From positions 1 through 28,485 of the forward strand of contig JAGMFA010000007.1 in NCBI GenBank assembly GCA_023127875.1: a stretch of 28,485 nucleotides of DNA, in the 5' to 3' direction. A program made the translations under genes and the position numbers. Position 1 is the first letter of the stretch. Each line of letters starts with the position of its first letter. The notes below the pieces were generated by a model. It saw only the letters and a program-made list of their open reading frames with translations. It was not told where the DNA came from and did no database searches. This document shows positions 6,910 through 15,859 of the stretch, piece after piece. Source of the DNA: Candidatus Zixiibacteriota bacterium (GTDB taxonomy: Bacteria > Zixibacteria > MSB-5A5 > SM1-73).

Positions 6910-7859
6910 ACCTTCTCACTCCCCACCATCTCTTCGATCATGAACTTGATTGCCCTTCTCACTGCTTGATTAGAACTATGTTTAGGTTTCCATCCCAACT
7001 CTTGCATCTTTCTTGTGTTGAATCTTACCTGAGGGACATCTCCGGGCCAACCTCTATCACCACCTGTGTATTTGAATTTGGCATTTTTCAACCCCATCTC
7101 TTCTACCACCATCCTGGCAATAGAGCTTACATTTGTGGTGGATTCACACCCCAGGTTGAAAAAATTTACCCTCTCATCTGAGTTCTGGAAACCAAATAAC
7201 ATCCCCTCCACACAGTCTTCTACCGAGAGGTATGGTTTCTCCTGGGTTCCATCTCCCAATACCTCCAATTCGCTCGGATTTTTCTTCAGTTTGTGTATGA
7301 AATCGAAGATCACCCCGTGGGTTCCTCTTCTGCCCACGATGTTGGCAAATCTGTAAATCCAGCACTGCATATCGAAAGTATGGCAGAATGCAGTGATTAA
7401 AGCTTCACTTGCCACCTTGCCCGCACCATACAAGGAGATGGGCAGAACCGGACCATAGTCTTCTGATAGAGAGATAACCGGTGTTTCCCCATAGATTGTC
7501 CCGCTGGATGAAAAGAGGATTTTCTTGATATTGTTCAGTCTCATAGCTTCAAGAACATTATAGGTGACTAAGGTTTCCTGTTTTAAGTCTAAAGAGGTAT
7601 CATTAAGGCCCAACCTGGCATCCGGATTTGCCGCCAGATGAAAGACCACGTCGTAGTCGACCATCTCCTTCGTTAATCTCTCTAAGTCCAAAAGGTCAGC
7701 CTGAATAAAGGAAAAGTATGGCTTATCCAGGTGATGTTGGATAAACTCCTTTCTGCCTGAGGAGAGATTGTCATAAACCGTAACATCTCCGTGAGAGATC
7801 AACTTATCTACTAAATGACTTCCGATGAAACCGGCTCCACCGGTGACGAAATAGCGCAT
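6900..7859 (-). CDS. NAD-dependent epimerase/dehydratase (extended SDR)
   Basis: A 319-residue extended short-chain dehydrogenase/reductase resembling GalE-type nucleotide-sugar epimerases. The NAD-binding motif GGAGFIG is at 7-13, the catalytic segment SSSGTIYG at 117-124, and the catalytic pair Y144 and K148 lies in YGAGK. RFANIVG and the GDGTQEKPYLSVEDC region are also typical of the family. It acts on an NDP-sugar in the cytoplasm; whether that is GDP-heptose (4-epimerisation or dehydration) or UDP-glucose/galactose is not decided by sequence. Overlap with hddC by 10 bp suggests a linked role. The start is well supported by AGGAGGGG just upstream of the ATG. Confidence 0.88.
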   Translation of the reverse strand: MRYFVTGGAGFIGSHLVDKLISHGDVTVYDNLSSGRKEFIQHHLDKPYFSFIQADLLDLERLTKEMVDYDVVFHLAANPDARLGLNDTSLDLKQETLVTYNVLEAMRLNNIKKILFSSSGTIYGETPVISLSEDYGPVLPISLYGAGKVASEALITAFCHTFDMQCWIYRFANIVGRRGTHGVIFDFIHKLKKNPSELEVLGDGTQEKPYLSVEDCVEGMLFGFQNSDERVNFFNLGCESTTNVSSIARMVVEEMGLKNAKFKYTGGDRGWPGDVPQVRFNTRKMQELGWKPKHSSNQAVRRAIKFMIEEMVGSEKVCR

Positions 7860-7867
7860 TTCCCCTC

Positions 7868-8965
7868 CTAAGAATGTATCAACTGTGGCTCGTGTTCCTT
7901 TTTTTCTTCGATTTTTCCTTCATCTTTGATATTTTCTTGGGGCATGATGTTTTGTCCATTTTCGATATCCCAAATGATGTCTTTTCCTAAGATCAGTCTT
8001 GTCTTATTTTTTAAAACCCACCAACTGGGCTTCCATATATTTCTTCTCATTGCCGGACGTGACGTCCCAACCATCCAGCAATTCTGGGTGCATTTAGAAA
8101 CTATTTCTCTTACCCTTTGAGCTGGAGAACCATTCCAAATTTCCTCGAAACTGGAGTTCTTTATATTTCCCATCAATTCCTTAAGTGCATTGCAGGGGTA
8201 TACATCTCCGTATGGATCAATAAATACAATATCTGTTCCTGCACCACAGGGTAAAAGTCTTTTTTCTCCCCGAATGAAATTTATAAGTCCCCTATTCAAA
8301 TAAGCGCGATACCAATCTTTGACCCTTAAGAAATGATCCCTGCGTTTTGAACGCAAAAGTTCCCGGATAAATTTCTTTATCTCACCTACAACTTTTTCTT
8401 TTTCCTCAATTACATTATCTGGCACACGGAATTGCCAGGCATCATGAACCGCACACTGGCTGAATTCAACACCCAGGTAAGCACACAGATGGTATAAATC
8501 CACCAATTCATCGGAATTACGGTGGGATATAGTTATGGCAAATCCTATATCTTTTGCTCCCAACTCTTTCAGCTTGAGTATGCTTCTCATGGCATGGTCA
8601 AATCCGTTTCTTAATCCACGTATTTCATCATTCTTCTTGGGCAAACCTTCAAGACTTATCCTTATTCTGATGTCCGGATGCTTTCGGACAATGGGAACCA
8701 GTCGCTTGGGGAAATAACCATTAGTGCTGATTTCAAGATGTTTTGTTTTCTTCGACAGGACATCTACGATCTCTTCTATATCGTCCCGCAGGGTTGGCTC
8801 TCCTCCTCCGATATTAATGCGGGCAAATCCTTCTGGAAGCTTATCAATATGTTCTATGGTTATCTCATCCTCCCTTCGGCTGGGATATTTCCAGATATGA
8901 CACATCTGACAACGAGCATTACATCGATAGGTGGGCATAATAGCAACTTCAGTATTCCTGAACAT
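7868..8965 (-). CDS. Radical SAM protein with SPASM/twitch-like C-terminus
   Basis: A 365-residue radical S-adenosylmethionine enzyme. The [4Fe-4S] motif CX3CX2C uses C15, C19 and C22, and the SAM-binding GGGEP is at 53-57. After the barrel, C240 and C258 flank GTDIVFIDPYGDVYP, as in SPASM domains, with C292 and C296 further on; these four cysteines could hold one auxiliary Fe-S cluster, fewer than a full SPASM domain. The tail after about residue 330 is rich in Lys, Glu and Gln. No B12-binding domain is visible. The substrate is unknown: position in a glycan locus suggests a sugar, lipid carrier or peptide modification. It has a strong GGAGGGGG site and overlaps the preceding glycosyltransferase gene by 17 bp. 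Confidence 0.88.
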   Translation of the reverse strand: MFRNTEVAIMPTYRCNARCQMCHIWKYPSRREDEITIEHIDKLPEGFARINIGGGEPTLRDDIEEIVDVLSKKTKHLEISTNGYFPKRLVPIVRKHPDIRIRISLEGLPKKNDEIRGLRNGFDHAMRSILKLKELGAKDIGFAITISHRNSDELVDLYHLCAYLGVEFSQCAVHDAWQFRVPDNVIEEKEKVVGEIKKFIRELLRSKRRDHFLRVKDWYRAYLNRGLINFIRGEKRLLPCGAGTDIVFIDPYGDVYPCNALKELMGNIKNSSFEEIWNGSPAQRVREIVSKCTQNCWMVGTSRPAMRRNIWKPSWWVLKNKTRLILGKDIIWDIENGQNIMPQENIKDEGKIEEKKEHEPQLIHS

Positions 8966-10259
8966 AATTTACCCCCTCCTTATTTTTAATAATTTTTGTC
9001 TCAACAACTGGATGGGGATGGACTCTAACTTTTTTCTTTTGGATAAGTTCTTCATATATCTGCAAAAGCTTAGGATAATATTTTTCAGCAGAAAAGTTTC
9101 CTTCAACTTTACGCCGGGCATTTCGTCCCATTTTTTCTACCATTTGAGGATTTTCGTATAAGTATTTTATCTTTTCAGCTAACTCTTTTTCATCTCTTGG
9201 CTCAAATAAAAGCCCAGTTCTCCCATCTTCCACAAGTTCCGGCACGCTTCCCAAATTTGATCCAACCACCGGTTTACCATAAGCAAAGGATTCCAAAATT
9301 GACATGGGGCAGTTGTGATAACAGTTGTTAGGAAAGACCAAAAAGTCACAATTGGCTATGGTTTCCTTCAGCTTCTCTCGGCTGAGAAATCCCGCCAACT
9401 CTATATTCTTCATTTTGTTTTCCCGGATGTAATCCCGGATAAGCTTTTCCTGTTCACCCGCCCCGGCAATTTTCAATTTGATGGGGGAAAGATTTCGCAT
9501 GGCTTTAACCAGAGTGAAAATTCCGTTTTTGTCTGAGAGTGTGCCCAAAAACAGTATGTATCTCTTTTTAGTTGAGTTAGTTTTGTAGGTAGACACATTT
9601 ACGTAATTTGGCAGATAAACTATTTTTTCTTGGGGCAAGCCGTATTGAATCAATTTCTTTTGGGTGAATCGACTGAGCGCAATAAAGCAATCCACCGTTT
9701 TGATATAAGTCTGGTTTAGTTTATGAACATACATCTCCAGAGCAGAGATGGCGCTTTTGGCATAAGAATCTTTGACGCACTTGTATTTAATTGCCTTATA
9801 GAAATGTTTCCCCTCACATTCTTCGCAGACTTTTCCGTCCCGCAGGAAAGTATAGTTGGGGCAGACTAATTTGAAGTCGTGCAAGCTCATAACCACCGGA
9901 ATATTGTATTTTTTTAAAGGCAAAAGAATGGAGGGTGAAAGTTGATGATAGATGTTGTGCAGATGAGCAATATCCGGCTTGGTATCTTTTATCAACTGCT
10001 CCATCTTTTTCTTTGCCTCCAAGTTGAAGATGATTCTAAAAGTGCTCTTAGCCATATCCCAAGGGTTTCGAGAGTGATTGTTATAATCCACATTGGAGAC
10101 AAAGTATTCCTCATATTCGCTCTTTAAGTTCTTGGGGTGCTGCATAGAAAAGGGAATGACTGTGTGCCCCAAAGATTGCAGTTTTTCCATAGAGTCAAAA
10201 AGCAGAGTCTCCGGTCCTCCGGCTGGGTGAAAATATTTGTTTGCTAATAAAATCTTCAT
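8949..10259 (-). CDS. GT4-type glycosyltransferase with conserved Cys segment
   Basis: A 436-residue GT-B fold, GT4-type glycosyltransferase, cytoplasmic. The N-terminus KILLANKYFHPAGGPE is typical, as is SLHDFKLVCPNY followed by a four-cysteine segment (C133, C145, C148, C161) that recurs in this subgroup and might bind metal. The donor-binding domain contains FLGTLSDKNG and HNCPMSILESFAYGKP, where the first Glu of the EX7E motif is replaced by His315 while the second (E323) is kept. Sugar specificity cannot be assigned. The ATG at 10259 is 12 bp after the methyltransferase stop with only a weak AAGG upstream. The basic tail after residue 405 extends beyond the fold. Confidence 0.88.
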   Translation of the reverse strand: MKILLANKYFHPAGGPETLLFDSMEKLQSLGHTVIPFSMQHPKNLKSEYEEYFVSNVDYNNHSRNPWDMAKSTFRIIFNLEAKKKMEQLIKDTKPDIAHLHNIYHQLSPSILLPLKKYNIPVVMSLHDFKLVCPNYTFLRDGKVCEECEGKHFYKAIKYKCVKDSYAKSAISALEMYVHKLNQTYIKTVDCFIALSRFTQKKLIQYGLPQEKIVYLPNYVNVSTYKTNSTKKRYILFLGTLSDKNGIFTLVKAMRNLSPIKLKIAGAGEQEKLIRDYIRENKMKNIELAGFLSREKLKETIANCDFLVFPNNCYHNCPMSILESFAYGKPVVGSNLGSVPELVEDGRTGLLFEPRDEKELAEKIKYLYENPQMVEKMGRNARRKVEGNFSAEKYYPKLLQIYEELIQKKKVRVHPHPVVETKIIKNKEGVNYVQEY

Positions 10260-10271
10260 AGCTATTTGACC

Positions 10272-10919
10272 TTAATTTACCAACAGAATCAAAGTTTCAG
10301 AGATATATCGCAATAACGGCTTTTGCTTAAGAATTTTCAGATTAGCCAAAGTGACTTCTTCTTTTAAACTTTTTTTAGAAATTGGAAACCAGGGTGCTTT
10401 ATTTCCGGTAAGAAATCTTCTGATTTTTCTTTTGGTATTAGCTATAGGATCAGAGATATAATAAGCCACAACAAATGGACCTTTGGTTACCCTTTTGATC
10501 TCCTGAAGGATTTTGATCCTGATTTTCGGCGGAATGTGTCCCATCAACTTAATGCAGGCAGCACTGTCAAACGTCTTATCTTCAAAAGGAAGGTTCTCTG
10601 CATCTGCTTGGCGAAAGTTGACTGATTTTTCAAAGGAGCTAAGCTTTTTCTGGGCAACTTTGAGCATCTCTTGAGAGATATCTGTTCCCCAGACCCTATA
10701 ACCTTTAGATAACAAGAACTCCGTTATTCTCCCGGTTCCGCAAGGAAGATCTAAAACCAGACTACCCTCAGGAAGATCGCTCAGCAATTTCCCTATGATC
10801 TTTTTCTCTTTTTCATCTGCTAATTTCCCTTTTAGATTTTTGAATCTAATCTCATCGTAAGTTTCCGCCGCCTCTTGATTTCGATAAGCGGTTTTGGCGC
10901 GATATGATAGCTCTACCAT
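10272..10919 (-). CDS. Class I SAM-dependent methyltransferase
   Basis: A 215-residue methyltransferase of the Methyltransf_11/25 type. Motif I is VLDLPCGTG at 55-63, the acidic SAM-ribose residue is D80 in GTDIS, and DAENLPFEDKTFD gives the later motifs. The C-terminal part is short and basic. Likely role is O-methylation of a sugar in the glycan made here; the acceptor is unknown. I chose the ATG at 10919 because GGGAGG lies 5 nt before it; an ATG at 10931 in the same frame would place that ribosome site inside the gene. The start overlaps the end of the upstream glycosyltransferase gene by 7 bp, suggesting coupled translation. Confidence 0.85.
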   Translation of the reverse strand: MVELSYRAKTAYRNQEAAETYDEIRFKNLKGKLADEKEKKIIGKLLSDLPEGSLVLDLPCGTGRITEFLLSKGYRVWGTDISQEMLKVAQKKLSSFEKSVNFRQADAENLPFEDKTFDSAACIKLMGHIPPKIRIKILQEIKRVTKGPFVVAYYISDPIANTKRKIRRFLTGNKAPWFPISKKSLKEEVTLANLKILKQKPLLRYISETLILLVN

Positions 10920-12196
10920 TTTTCCTCCCATAGTTTTATATAATCCTGAGCAATGTTTTTTAAGTTATATTTTTTCCTCACCCATTCTCTTGCATTAGCT
11001 GAGACTTCAGCCAAAAGATTTTCCTTTTCTAAAACCCTCTCCATCAAATTTTCTAAACCATCATTGGATTTGGCCACAAAGCCGGTTAAATTGTGCTTAA
11101 GGATTTCATCTATTCCGGGCACCTGGGTGCTCATAATCGGTATTCCTTGAGCCATACATTCTATCCAGGTCAAGGGGGGGGCAACAGTGGATCTTTGATT
11201 ATCAATTGGTGCCAGCAAAAGGTCAGCCCGCTCCAATAGCTTCAGAAACTCCTGGGGGGTTGTAGCTAAAACGCGGAGATGTTCTTCCTCGAAGGGTCTT
11301 TTATCTTTAGGAAAGCATTCCGGTTTAATGGCGAAGATGAAATCGACTGAGGACTTTTTTCTTATTATGCTTCGGGCAAGAGACAAAGAAAGCTGTAGAC
11401 TTTTTATGCCTACCTGCTGAGTAAACCCTGTCCATAAGATCACCTTTGTTGAGGAATTCTTTTTGTCGTCCCCCTTTATCTTTCGTTTCTCAAGGAACAT
11501 ATTGGTTCCATTCTGCATAGAAATCCCCCACCGGATCACCCCGACTTTTTCTTTTGAAAAACCGTCCTCTATCAATTTTGCCTTGAATTCGTTGGAACTG
11601 ACCACCACCTTGTCCAGATTTCCGAATATCATTTTTTGATACAAAGAATACAGCCGAGGAGGAAGACCATTTTTATTATAGGTAATGGCTGTGGCATAGA
11701 CTTCGAGCCCGGGGAGAGCTATCTTGATTAATCTGGTCAAAAACCCGAAATTGTCCATCAGATGAATTACCTTAATATGGTGCAACTCTATTAGCTTCTT
11801 CAAAAGGGGGATTAACTTAAGCAGAGTAGCCGATCTTTCCAATATCTCCCAGGGAAGAGGGTGTCTCTGGAATTGAAATTTCAAGATATTTTCATCATCT
11901 TTCTTTCTGTGGAAAGGTCGCTGGACATTATACAGATAAATATTTCCCTCTTGTTCAAATTCAGTCGGCGAGGAATTGACCGAGACGATAACCAACTTAT
12001 CTAACCTGTTTTTCAACTCCTTGGAGAGCCCCAGCCAGAAGTTCTTATCTCCGCTGATGCGGCGAAGATAAAATCCAAAGCCTATTAGTAAAACATTTTT
12101 AGGAAGTGATAAGACTTTCGAGACAGGTGAAAGCTTGCTTTTATCATCCTCTTTTACTTGCTGGACTTCCCAGCCAGCGCTCATCAAGATTCTCAT
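10913..12196 (-). CDS. GT4-type glycosyltransferase
   Basis: A 427-residue GT-B glycosyltransferase. The N-terminal domain is divergent; the C-terminal donor-binding domain is recognisable from VILWTGFTQQVG, then APPLTWIECMAQGIPIMS and VPGIDEILKHNLTGFV. Only the second Glu of the usual EX7E pair is seen. Catalysis is expected on the cytoplasmic face, adding one sugar to a lipid-linked intermediate; donor and acceptor are unknown. The ATG at 12196 overlaps the stop of the preceding gene by 4 bp (ATGA) and has GAGGAG about 8 nt upstream. It may start slightly later, as the first 30 residues look unlike the rest of the fold, but no better ribosome site was seen. Confidence 0.85.
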   Translation of the reverse strand: MRILMSAGWEVQQVKEDDKSKLSPVSKVLSLPKNVLLIGFGFYLRRISGDKNFWLGLSKELKNRLDKLVIVSVNSSPTEFEQEGNIYLYNVQRPFHRKKDDENILKFQFQRHPLPWEILERSATLLKLIPLLKKLIELHHIKVIHLMDNFGFLTRLIKIALPGLEVYATAITYNKNGLPPRLYSLYQKMIFGNLDKVVVSSNEFKAKLIEDGFSKEKVGVIRWGISMQNGTNMFLEKRKIKGDDKKNSSTKVILWTGFTQQVGIKSLQLSLSLARSIIRKKSSVDFIFAIKPECFPKDKRPFEEEHLRVLATTPQEFLKLLERADLLLAPIDNQRSTVAPPLTWIECMAQGIPIMSTQVPGIDEILKHNLTGFVAKSNDGLENLMERVLEKENLLAEVSANAREWVRKKYNLKNIAQDYIKLWEEKW

Positions 12197-13368
12197 CTCA
12201 AAGTGCTCCTCTTACCATTCAGATGAATAGAGATTATTTGATATATATCATCCAACCTCTTCTCCCAGGTGTTCTCTTTAACCAGAGAATAGAAATCAGT
12301 TCTTTTATTCCCTTTCTTCTGTTCCTCTAAAGAGTTTTCTATATGGGTCAAGAATTCCTGATAATCCTTAGCAATTTTCACAAACTTCGCATATTTAACC
12401 AAGTCCGGCATATAGGTTGATACTACTGGCTTACCTACAGCCAGATATTCAAATAGTTTGGTGGGAAAAACAGTTTTAGTATGTTCATTAACCAAATAGG
12501 GAATAATACAGACATCGAAATGCTTCAGATAATTCGGCAATTCCTCGTGTCTTCTTGCTCCCAAAAGATAAACATTAGAACGGGAATTAAATTTCCCTTT
12601 TTTATCCTCGATTCTTCCCACCAAGACAAAAGACCAATGGGGTTTCTTTTCCGCCAAATGAGAGATTAAGTCAAAATCGAAAGAAGGATGTGAACTACCT
12701 ATATATCCAATTAGAGGAGGTATAATGCCTTTAAGATCATTAGGGATATTCTCTTCTGTTTTATTTTCATCAAAAATAGTTAAGTTAACACCTTGGGGTA
12801 TGTGATAAGTATTTTTATTAATCTCTTTTTTACCCTGATAGATGTTAGTTGAATCAGCAAAAACTAAGTCTGCAAGTTGAGCCATCTTTTCATCTAATCT
12901 TTTTCCTTTTTCGGGCTGATTATGAAAGTAAACTTGATGACAATCATAAACTGTCAATTTATTTTCTAATCTAGGCAATGTGTCTATGGCATATTCAGTT
13001 GCACTATTAACCCAGATAATAGGCTTTTGCTTATTTAAATTAAGTGATTTCAGTTTCCTTTTTATCTGGTATGAGAGCAGAAGAGAGTTAAGTTTACGTA
13101 TAAAATAAATTCCATGGATAGGGATTATGAAAGGGAAATAAAAACTCAAATTTTCGCTGGATATCTGAGCCTTAGAATTTTTCTTAACTCTATTCCAGAA
13201 CCTTTTACAAAGATCCAAGGGATTGCGGTTTATCGAGCCAAGCCTTTCTATATATGGCACTCTATTATCCTTTGAGATGCGGGTAGCCAATTCCTGTTCC
13301 CTCTGCCAACTTGTCTCCCAATCTCCCCGGGATCTTCCACCAAAAAAGATTATCAATTCACCTTTCAT
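12193..13368 (-). CDS. TuaH-like GT4-type glycosyltransferase
   Basis: A 391-residue glycosyltransferase resembling TuaH-type enzymes: FFGGRSRGDWETSWQREQE near the N-terminus, PIIWVNSATEYAIDTLP and VYDCHQVYFHNQPEKG in the middle, ADLVFADS, then IGYIGSSHPSFDFDLI and the late PTKLFEYLAVGKPVVST motif. Such enzymes add a sugar to a growing cell-surface polysaccharide on the cytoplasmic side. The ATG at 13368 was chosen since AGGAG lies 7 nt upstream; an in-frame TTG at 13374 would be nearly on top of that site. It is 67 bp after the O-antigen ligase gene and overlaps the next glycosyltransferase gene by 4 bp. Confidence 0.87.
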   Translation of the reverse strand: MKGELIIFFGGRSRGDWETSWQREQELATRISKDNRVPYIERLGSINRNPLDLCKRFWNRVKKNSKAQISSENLSFYFPFIIPIHGIYFIRKLNSLLLSYQIKRKLKSLNLNKQKPIIWVNSATEYAIDTLPRLENKLTVYDCHQVYFHNQPEKGKRLDEKMAQLADLVFADSTNIYQGKKEINKNTYHIPQGVNLTIFDENKTEENIPNDLKGIIPPLIGYIGSSHPSFDFDLISHLAEKKPHWSFVLVGRIEDKKGKFNSRSNVYLLGARRHEELPNYLKHFDVCIIPYLVNEHTKTVFPTKLFEYLAVGKPVVSTYMPDLVKYAKFVKIAKDYQEFLTHIENSLEEQKKGNKRTDFYSLVKENTWEKRLDDIYQIISIHLNGKRSTLR

Positions 13369-13435
13369 ATTCAATCTCCTTAAAATTCAATAATTTTCTA
13401 CGCAGAGCTTGCAAGCCTCCATTAACAGAATAGAA

Positions 13436-14809
13436 TCATCTAAAAGCGTTCTCCTTAGATTCAGCGCAATTTAAGCGATATCTTGCTTCAGCTATTCCAA
13501 TTGTGCTCCAAAGATAAATCCCCCCATAGGCTAGACCTGCATCGGTTAGCCCATAGACCAAGATGCCGGATACCACCGCAAACAATACCAAAGCCTCAGA
13601 TTTAAGATTGTAATCACCTGACAGGTAAATCCGGCGTCCCATTTTCAATAGGGAATAGAAAAGAAAAAGAAAAGAGAACAGACCAACTAATCCAGTTTCA
13701 GCTAAAGTTTTAAAATAATCATTGTGCGCCCCGACTCCTAAGGTGCGCTCATATCTCTCCTCTTGATAATCAAAAATTGAGCTAGAAAAGAGCCTAAATG
13801 TTCCTAAACCATGCCCCAAAATCGGCTTTTGGCAGAAGAGGAAAAGAGAAAATTGGTTAAAATCGAATCTTCCATAAAAAGAACTATCTAGTTGAATCCT
13901 TTTTGTGAACATCTGACCTAGCCCGGGAAGAAGCAAGATTGTAATCAGCACAATAAGAACAAATTTGAGAAAGAGCTTTTTGTGCCTCGAAAACCCCAGA
14001 ATTATCAAAGAGGGTATAAACGCTGCCCAGGCAACTCGGGTGAAAGTATAGAATAAAGATAGAGACATAAGCGCAAAAATTCCAGAATAGAAGGCTTTCT
14101 GGTTTTTTTTCTGGGTTCTGGAATAGAGAAGAACTACTGAGGGCATCAAAACCACTAAATAACAGGCAAAAGCATTGGGGTGCATAAAGGTCGCATAGAC
14201 TCGATTAAAGCCAATCGGCTGTGGCTCCCAGTAGAAAATTTGATATAAACTGCAAGCTAAAGGAATAAAGGCGGAATAGATTAAAGCATTTCTTAACTTC
14301 TCCACCTCTCTTGTATTTTCAAAGGAGGTTAGGATCAGGAAATAGAACATTATCGGCATGGCATACCCGAACCATTCTCTCAATGTAATCCACCTATCGT
14401 ATGAGATCAAAAAGGTAAGGAGAGCTATACCCAAAAACAGGACAATAGGCTTTGTGAGGAAGAAGTTCTCATATGTTCTCCGTTTTAACAAGACATGAAG
14501 GAGGGTAAAAAGAAGTATAAAAATGTTTAACATCCCGCCCAGATTTATGCTATAAGAACTTTTGGGGAAAAGGGGTGTAAAACTATGAGTTAAGGTCAAT
14601 AGAGGAACTGCAAAGACCAGAATCATCACTGCTAACTTGATATCAGCTAGAAAAATCATAACCAAGGTCAAAAATATCCCTAATCCAACTACCGTGTCTT
14701 GCGGAAACCTTACCAGAAGCCAGCCACACAAAAAAGCAGAAACGATAAATCCAAAATATGGTAGCTTTTCCTTTAAGTTAGAAGAGGTATATTGCTGGGT
14801 TAACTCCAT
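13436..14809 (-). CDS. O-antigen ligase / Wzy-type polymerase family protein
   Basis: A 457-residue integral inner-membrane protein with about 11-12 hydrophobic segments spread along its length and one larger periplasmic loop in the last third. That loop contains QKPILGHGLGTF and then GVGAHNDYFKTLAETGLVG, the conserved His-containing region of the O-antigen ligase/polymerase family (PF04932). It either polymerises repeat units or ligates the glycan to an anchor in the periplasm; sequence does not separate Wzy from WaaL. Being the only such protein beside a Wzx-type flippase, a Wzy role is the simpler guess. The ATG overlaps the end of the GT2 gene by 10 bp, with AAGGAG about 13 nt upstream. 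Confidence 0.87.
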   Translation of the reverse strand: MELTQQYTSSNLKEKLPYFGFIVSAFLCGWLLVRFPQDTVVGLGIFLTLVMIFLADIKLAVMILVFAVPLLTLTHSFTPLFPKSSYSINLGGMLNIFILLFTLLHVLLKRRTYENFFLTKPIVLFLGIALLTFLISYDRWITLREWFGYAMPIMFYFLILTSFENTREVEKLRNALIYSAFIPLACSLYQIFYWEPQPIGFNRVYATFMHPNAFACYLVVLMPSVVLLYSRTQKKNQKAFYSGIFALMSLSLFYTFTRVAWAAFIPSLIILGFSRHKKLFLKFVLIVLITILLLPGLGQMFTKRIQLDSSFYGRFDFNQFSLFLFCQKPILGHGLGTFRLFSSSIFDYQEERYERTLGVGAHNDYFKTLAETGLVGLFSFLFLFYSLLKMGRRIYLSGDYNLKSEALVLFAVVSGILVYGLTDAGLAYGGIYLWSTIGIAEARYRLNCAESKENAFR

Positions 14810-15849
14810 ACTGTTACCCGTTGCTCCTTAGTATCTTTAGGTTCGGATTTTTTATTTAGAATATCCCATTTTTTCTTTGCGTTCTTTTGAAAATCAAAAC
14901 TTCCAATAATTATTTTAAGTAGCTCTAAGTCATTTATCTTTCTGTTCTTTTGGACTTTTTTTCTATCCTGAATAAAAAGAGGTAATTTCTCAAAAAAACT
15001 AAAGAAACCCTTCAAAAAAGGAACTAACCTTCTCTTTACCAAAAGGTATCCGATCCTTTTGGGATTGAGGTAATAGTTTATTAACAAAAAAGGTAATAAG
15101 ATAGAAAGAGTCGGCCATTTAAAACATATAAACAGTGTAGCTAAGGGTGTTCTTCCATATATGAAAGCACTCTTAGGAGAATCCCCTATGATGGTACCCT
15201 CGCATTTATGTAAAAAAGAGGCACTCAACAGGACTTTGAGTTTTATCCCTTTCAAATGCAACCGCCATCCCCATTCCGTATCCTCGTATATGAAGAGATT
15301 CTCATTCAAGGGGATTCTCTTGAGAACCCCTTTGCTTACCAGGCAGCAGGCAGTACTTGGATAGGAGGGTACCTGGCCGGGCTGTTTAAATCTTTTGTAT
15401 AGCTGGTGACTTATCCACGGTCCTGTGCAACCAGCTTGTCTGTATTCTCTTTCCCAACTTAGCTCCACCGGATTTATCACACAATTCTCATCCTTTTTCA
15501 TTTCCTTAACTAACACGGAAAGCATATCCTCAGGCAAAATCACATCATTATTCAAAATCAGGATATAATCCCCTTCAGCCTGCCGGGCAGCTAAGTTTAT
15601 GGCATAAGGAGGGCCCTTATCTTCTTTTAATTCTATGATTTTAGTCAAAGGAAAATTCTTTCGGATGAACTCAACACTTTCATCCTTGCTGGCACAATCC
15701 ACCACTATGACTTCTATGTTTTTATAGCTCTGCTTGAAAACTGAATCCAAACAGGTAGGCAGAAACTGCATGCCATTCCAGTTAACCACAATCGCGCTAA
15801 CCAATCTATCCAAATTTACCCCTTTTTTGTTGTTGCTTGCAGGTTTCAT
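14800..15849 (-). CDS. GT2 family glycosyltransferase
   Basis: A 349-residue GT-A fold, family 2 inverting glycosyltransferase, of the rhamnosyltransferase-like group. It opens with SAIVVNWNG, has VVDCASKDES, and the metal-binding segment LILNNDV (N100-N101-D102). The catalytic-base region is FIYEDTEWGWRLHLKG (E189-D190). A hydrophobic stretch near 230-260 may associate with the membrane. The tail is very basic. Substrate unknown. I took the ATG at 15849, with AAGG a few nt upstream; the TTG at 15852 immediately before it is an alternative that adds one residue. It begins 10 bp after the preceding glycosyltransferase gene. Confidence 0.88.
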   Translation of the reverse strand: MKPASNNKKGVNLDRLVSAIVVNWNGMQFLPTCLDSVFKQSYKNIEVIVVDCASKDESVEFIRKNFPLTKIIELKEDKGPPYAINLAARQAEGDYILILNNDVILPEDMLSVLVKEMKKDENCVINPVELSWEREYRQAGCTGPWISHQLYKRFKQPGQVPSYPSTACCLVSKGVLKRIPLNENLFIYEDTEWGWRLHLKGIKLKVLLSASFLHKCEGTIIGDSPKSAFIYGRTPLATLFICFKWPTLSILLPFLLINYYLNPKRIGYLLVKRRLVPFLKGFFSFFEKLPLFIQDRKKVQKNRKINDLELLKIIIGSFDFQKNAKKKWDILNKKSEPKDTKEQRVTVWS

Positions 15850-15859
15850 CAAAACCTTT

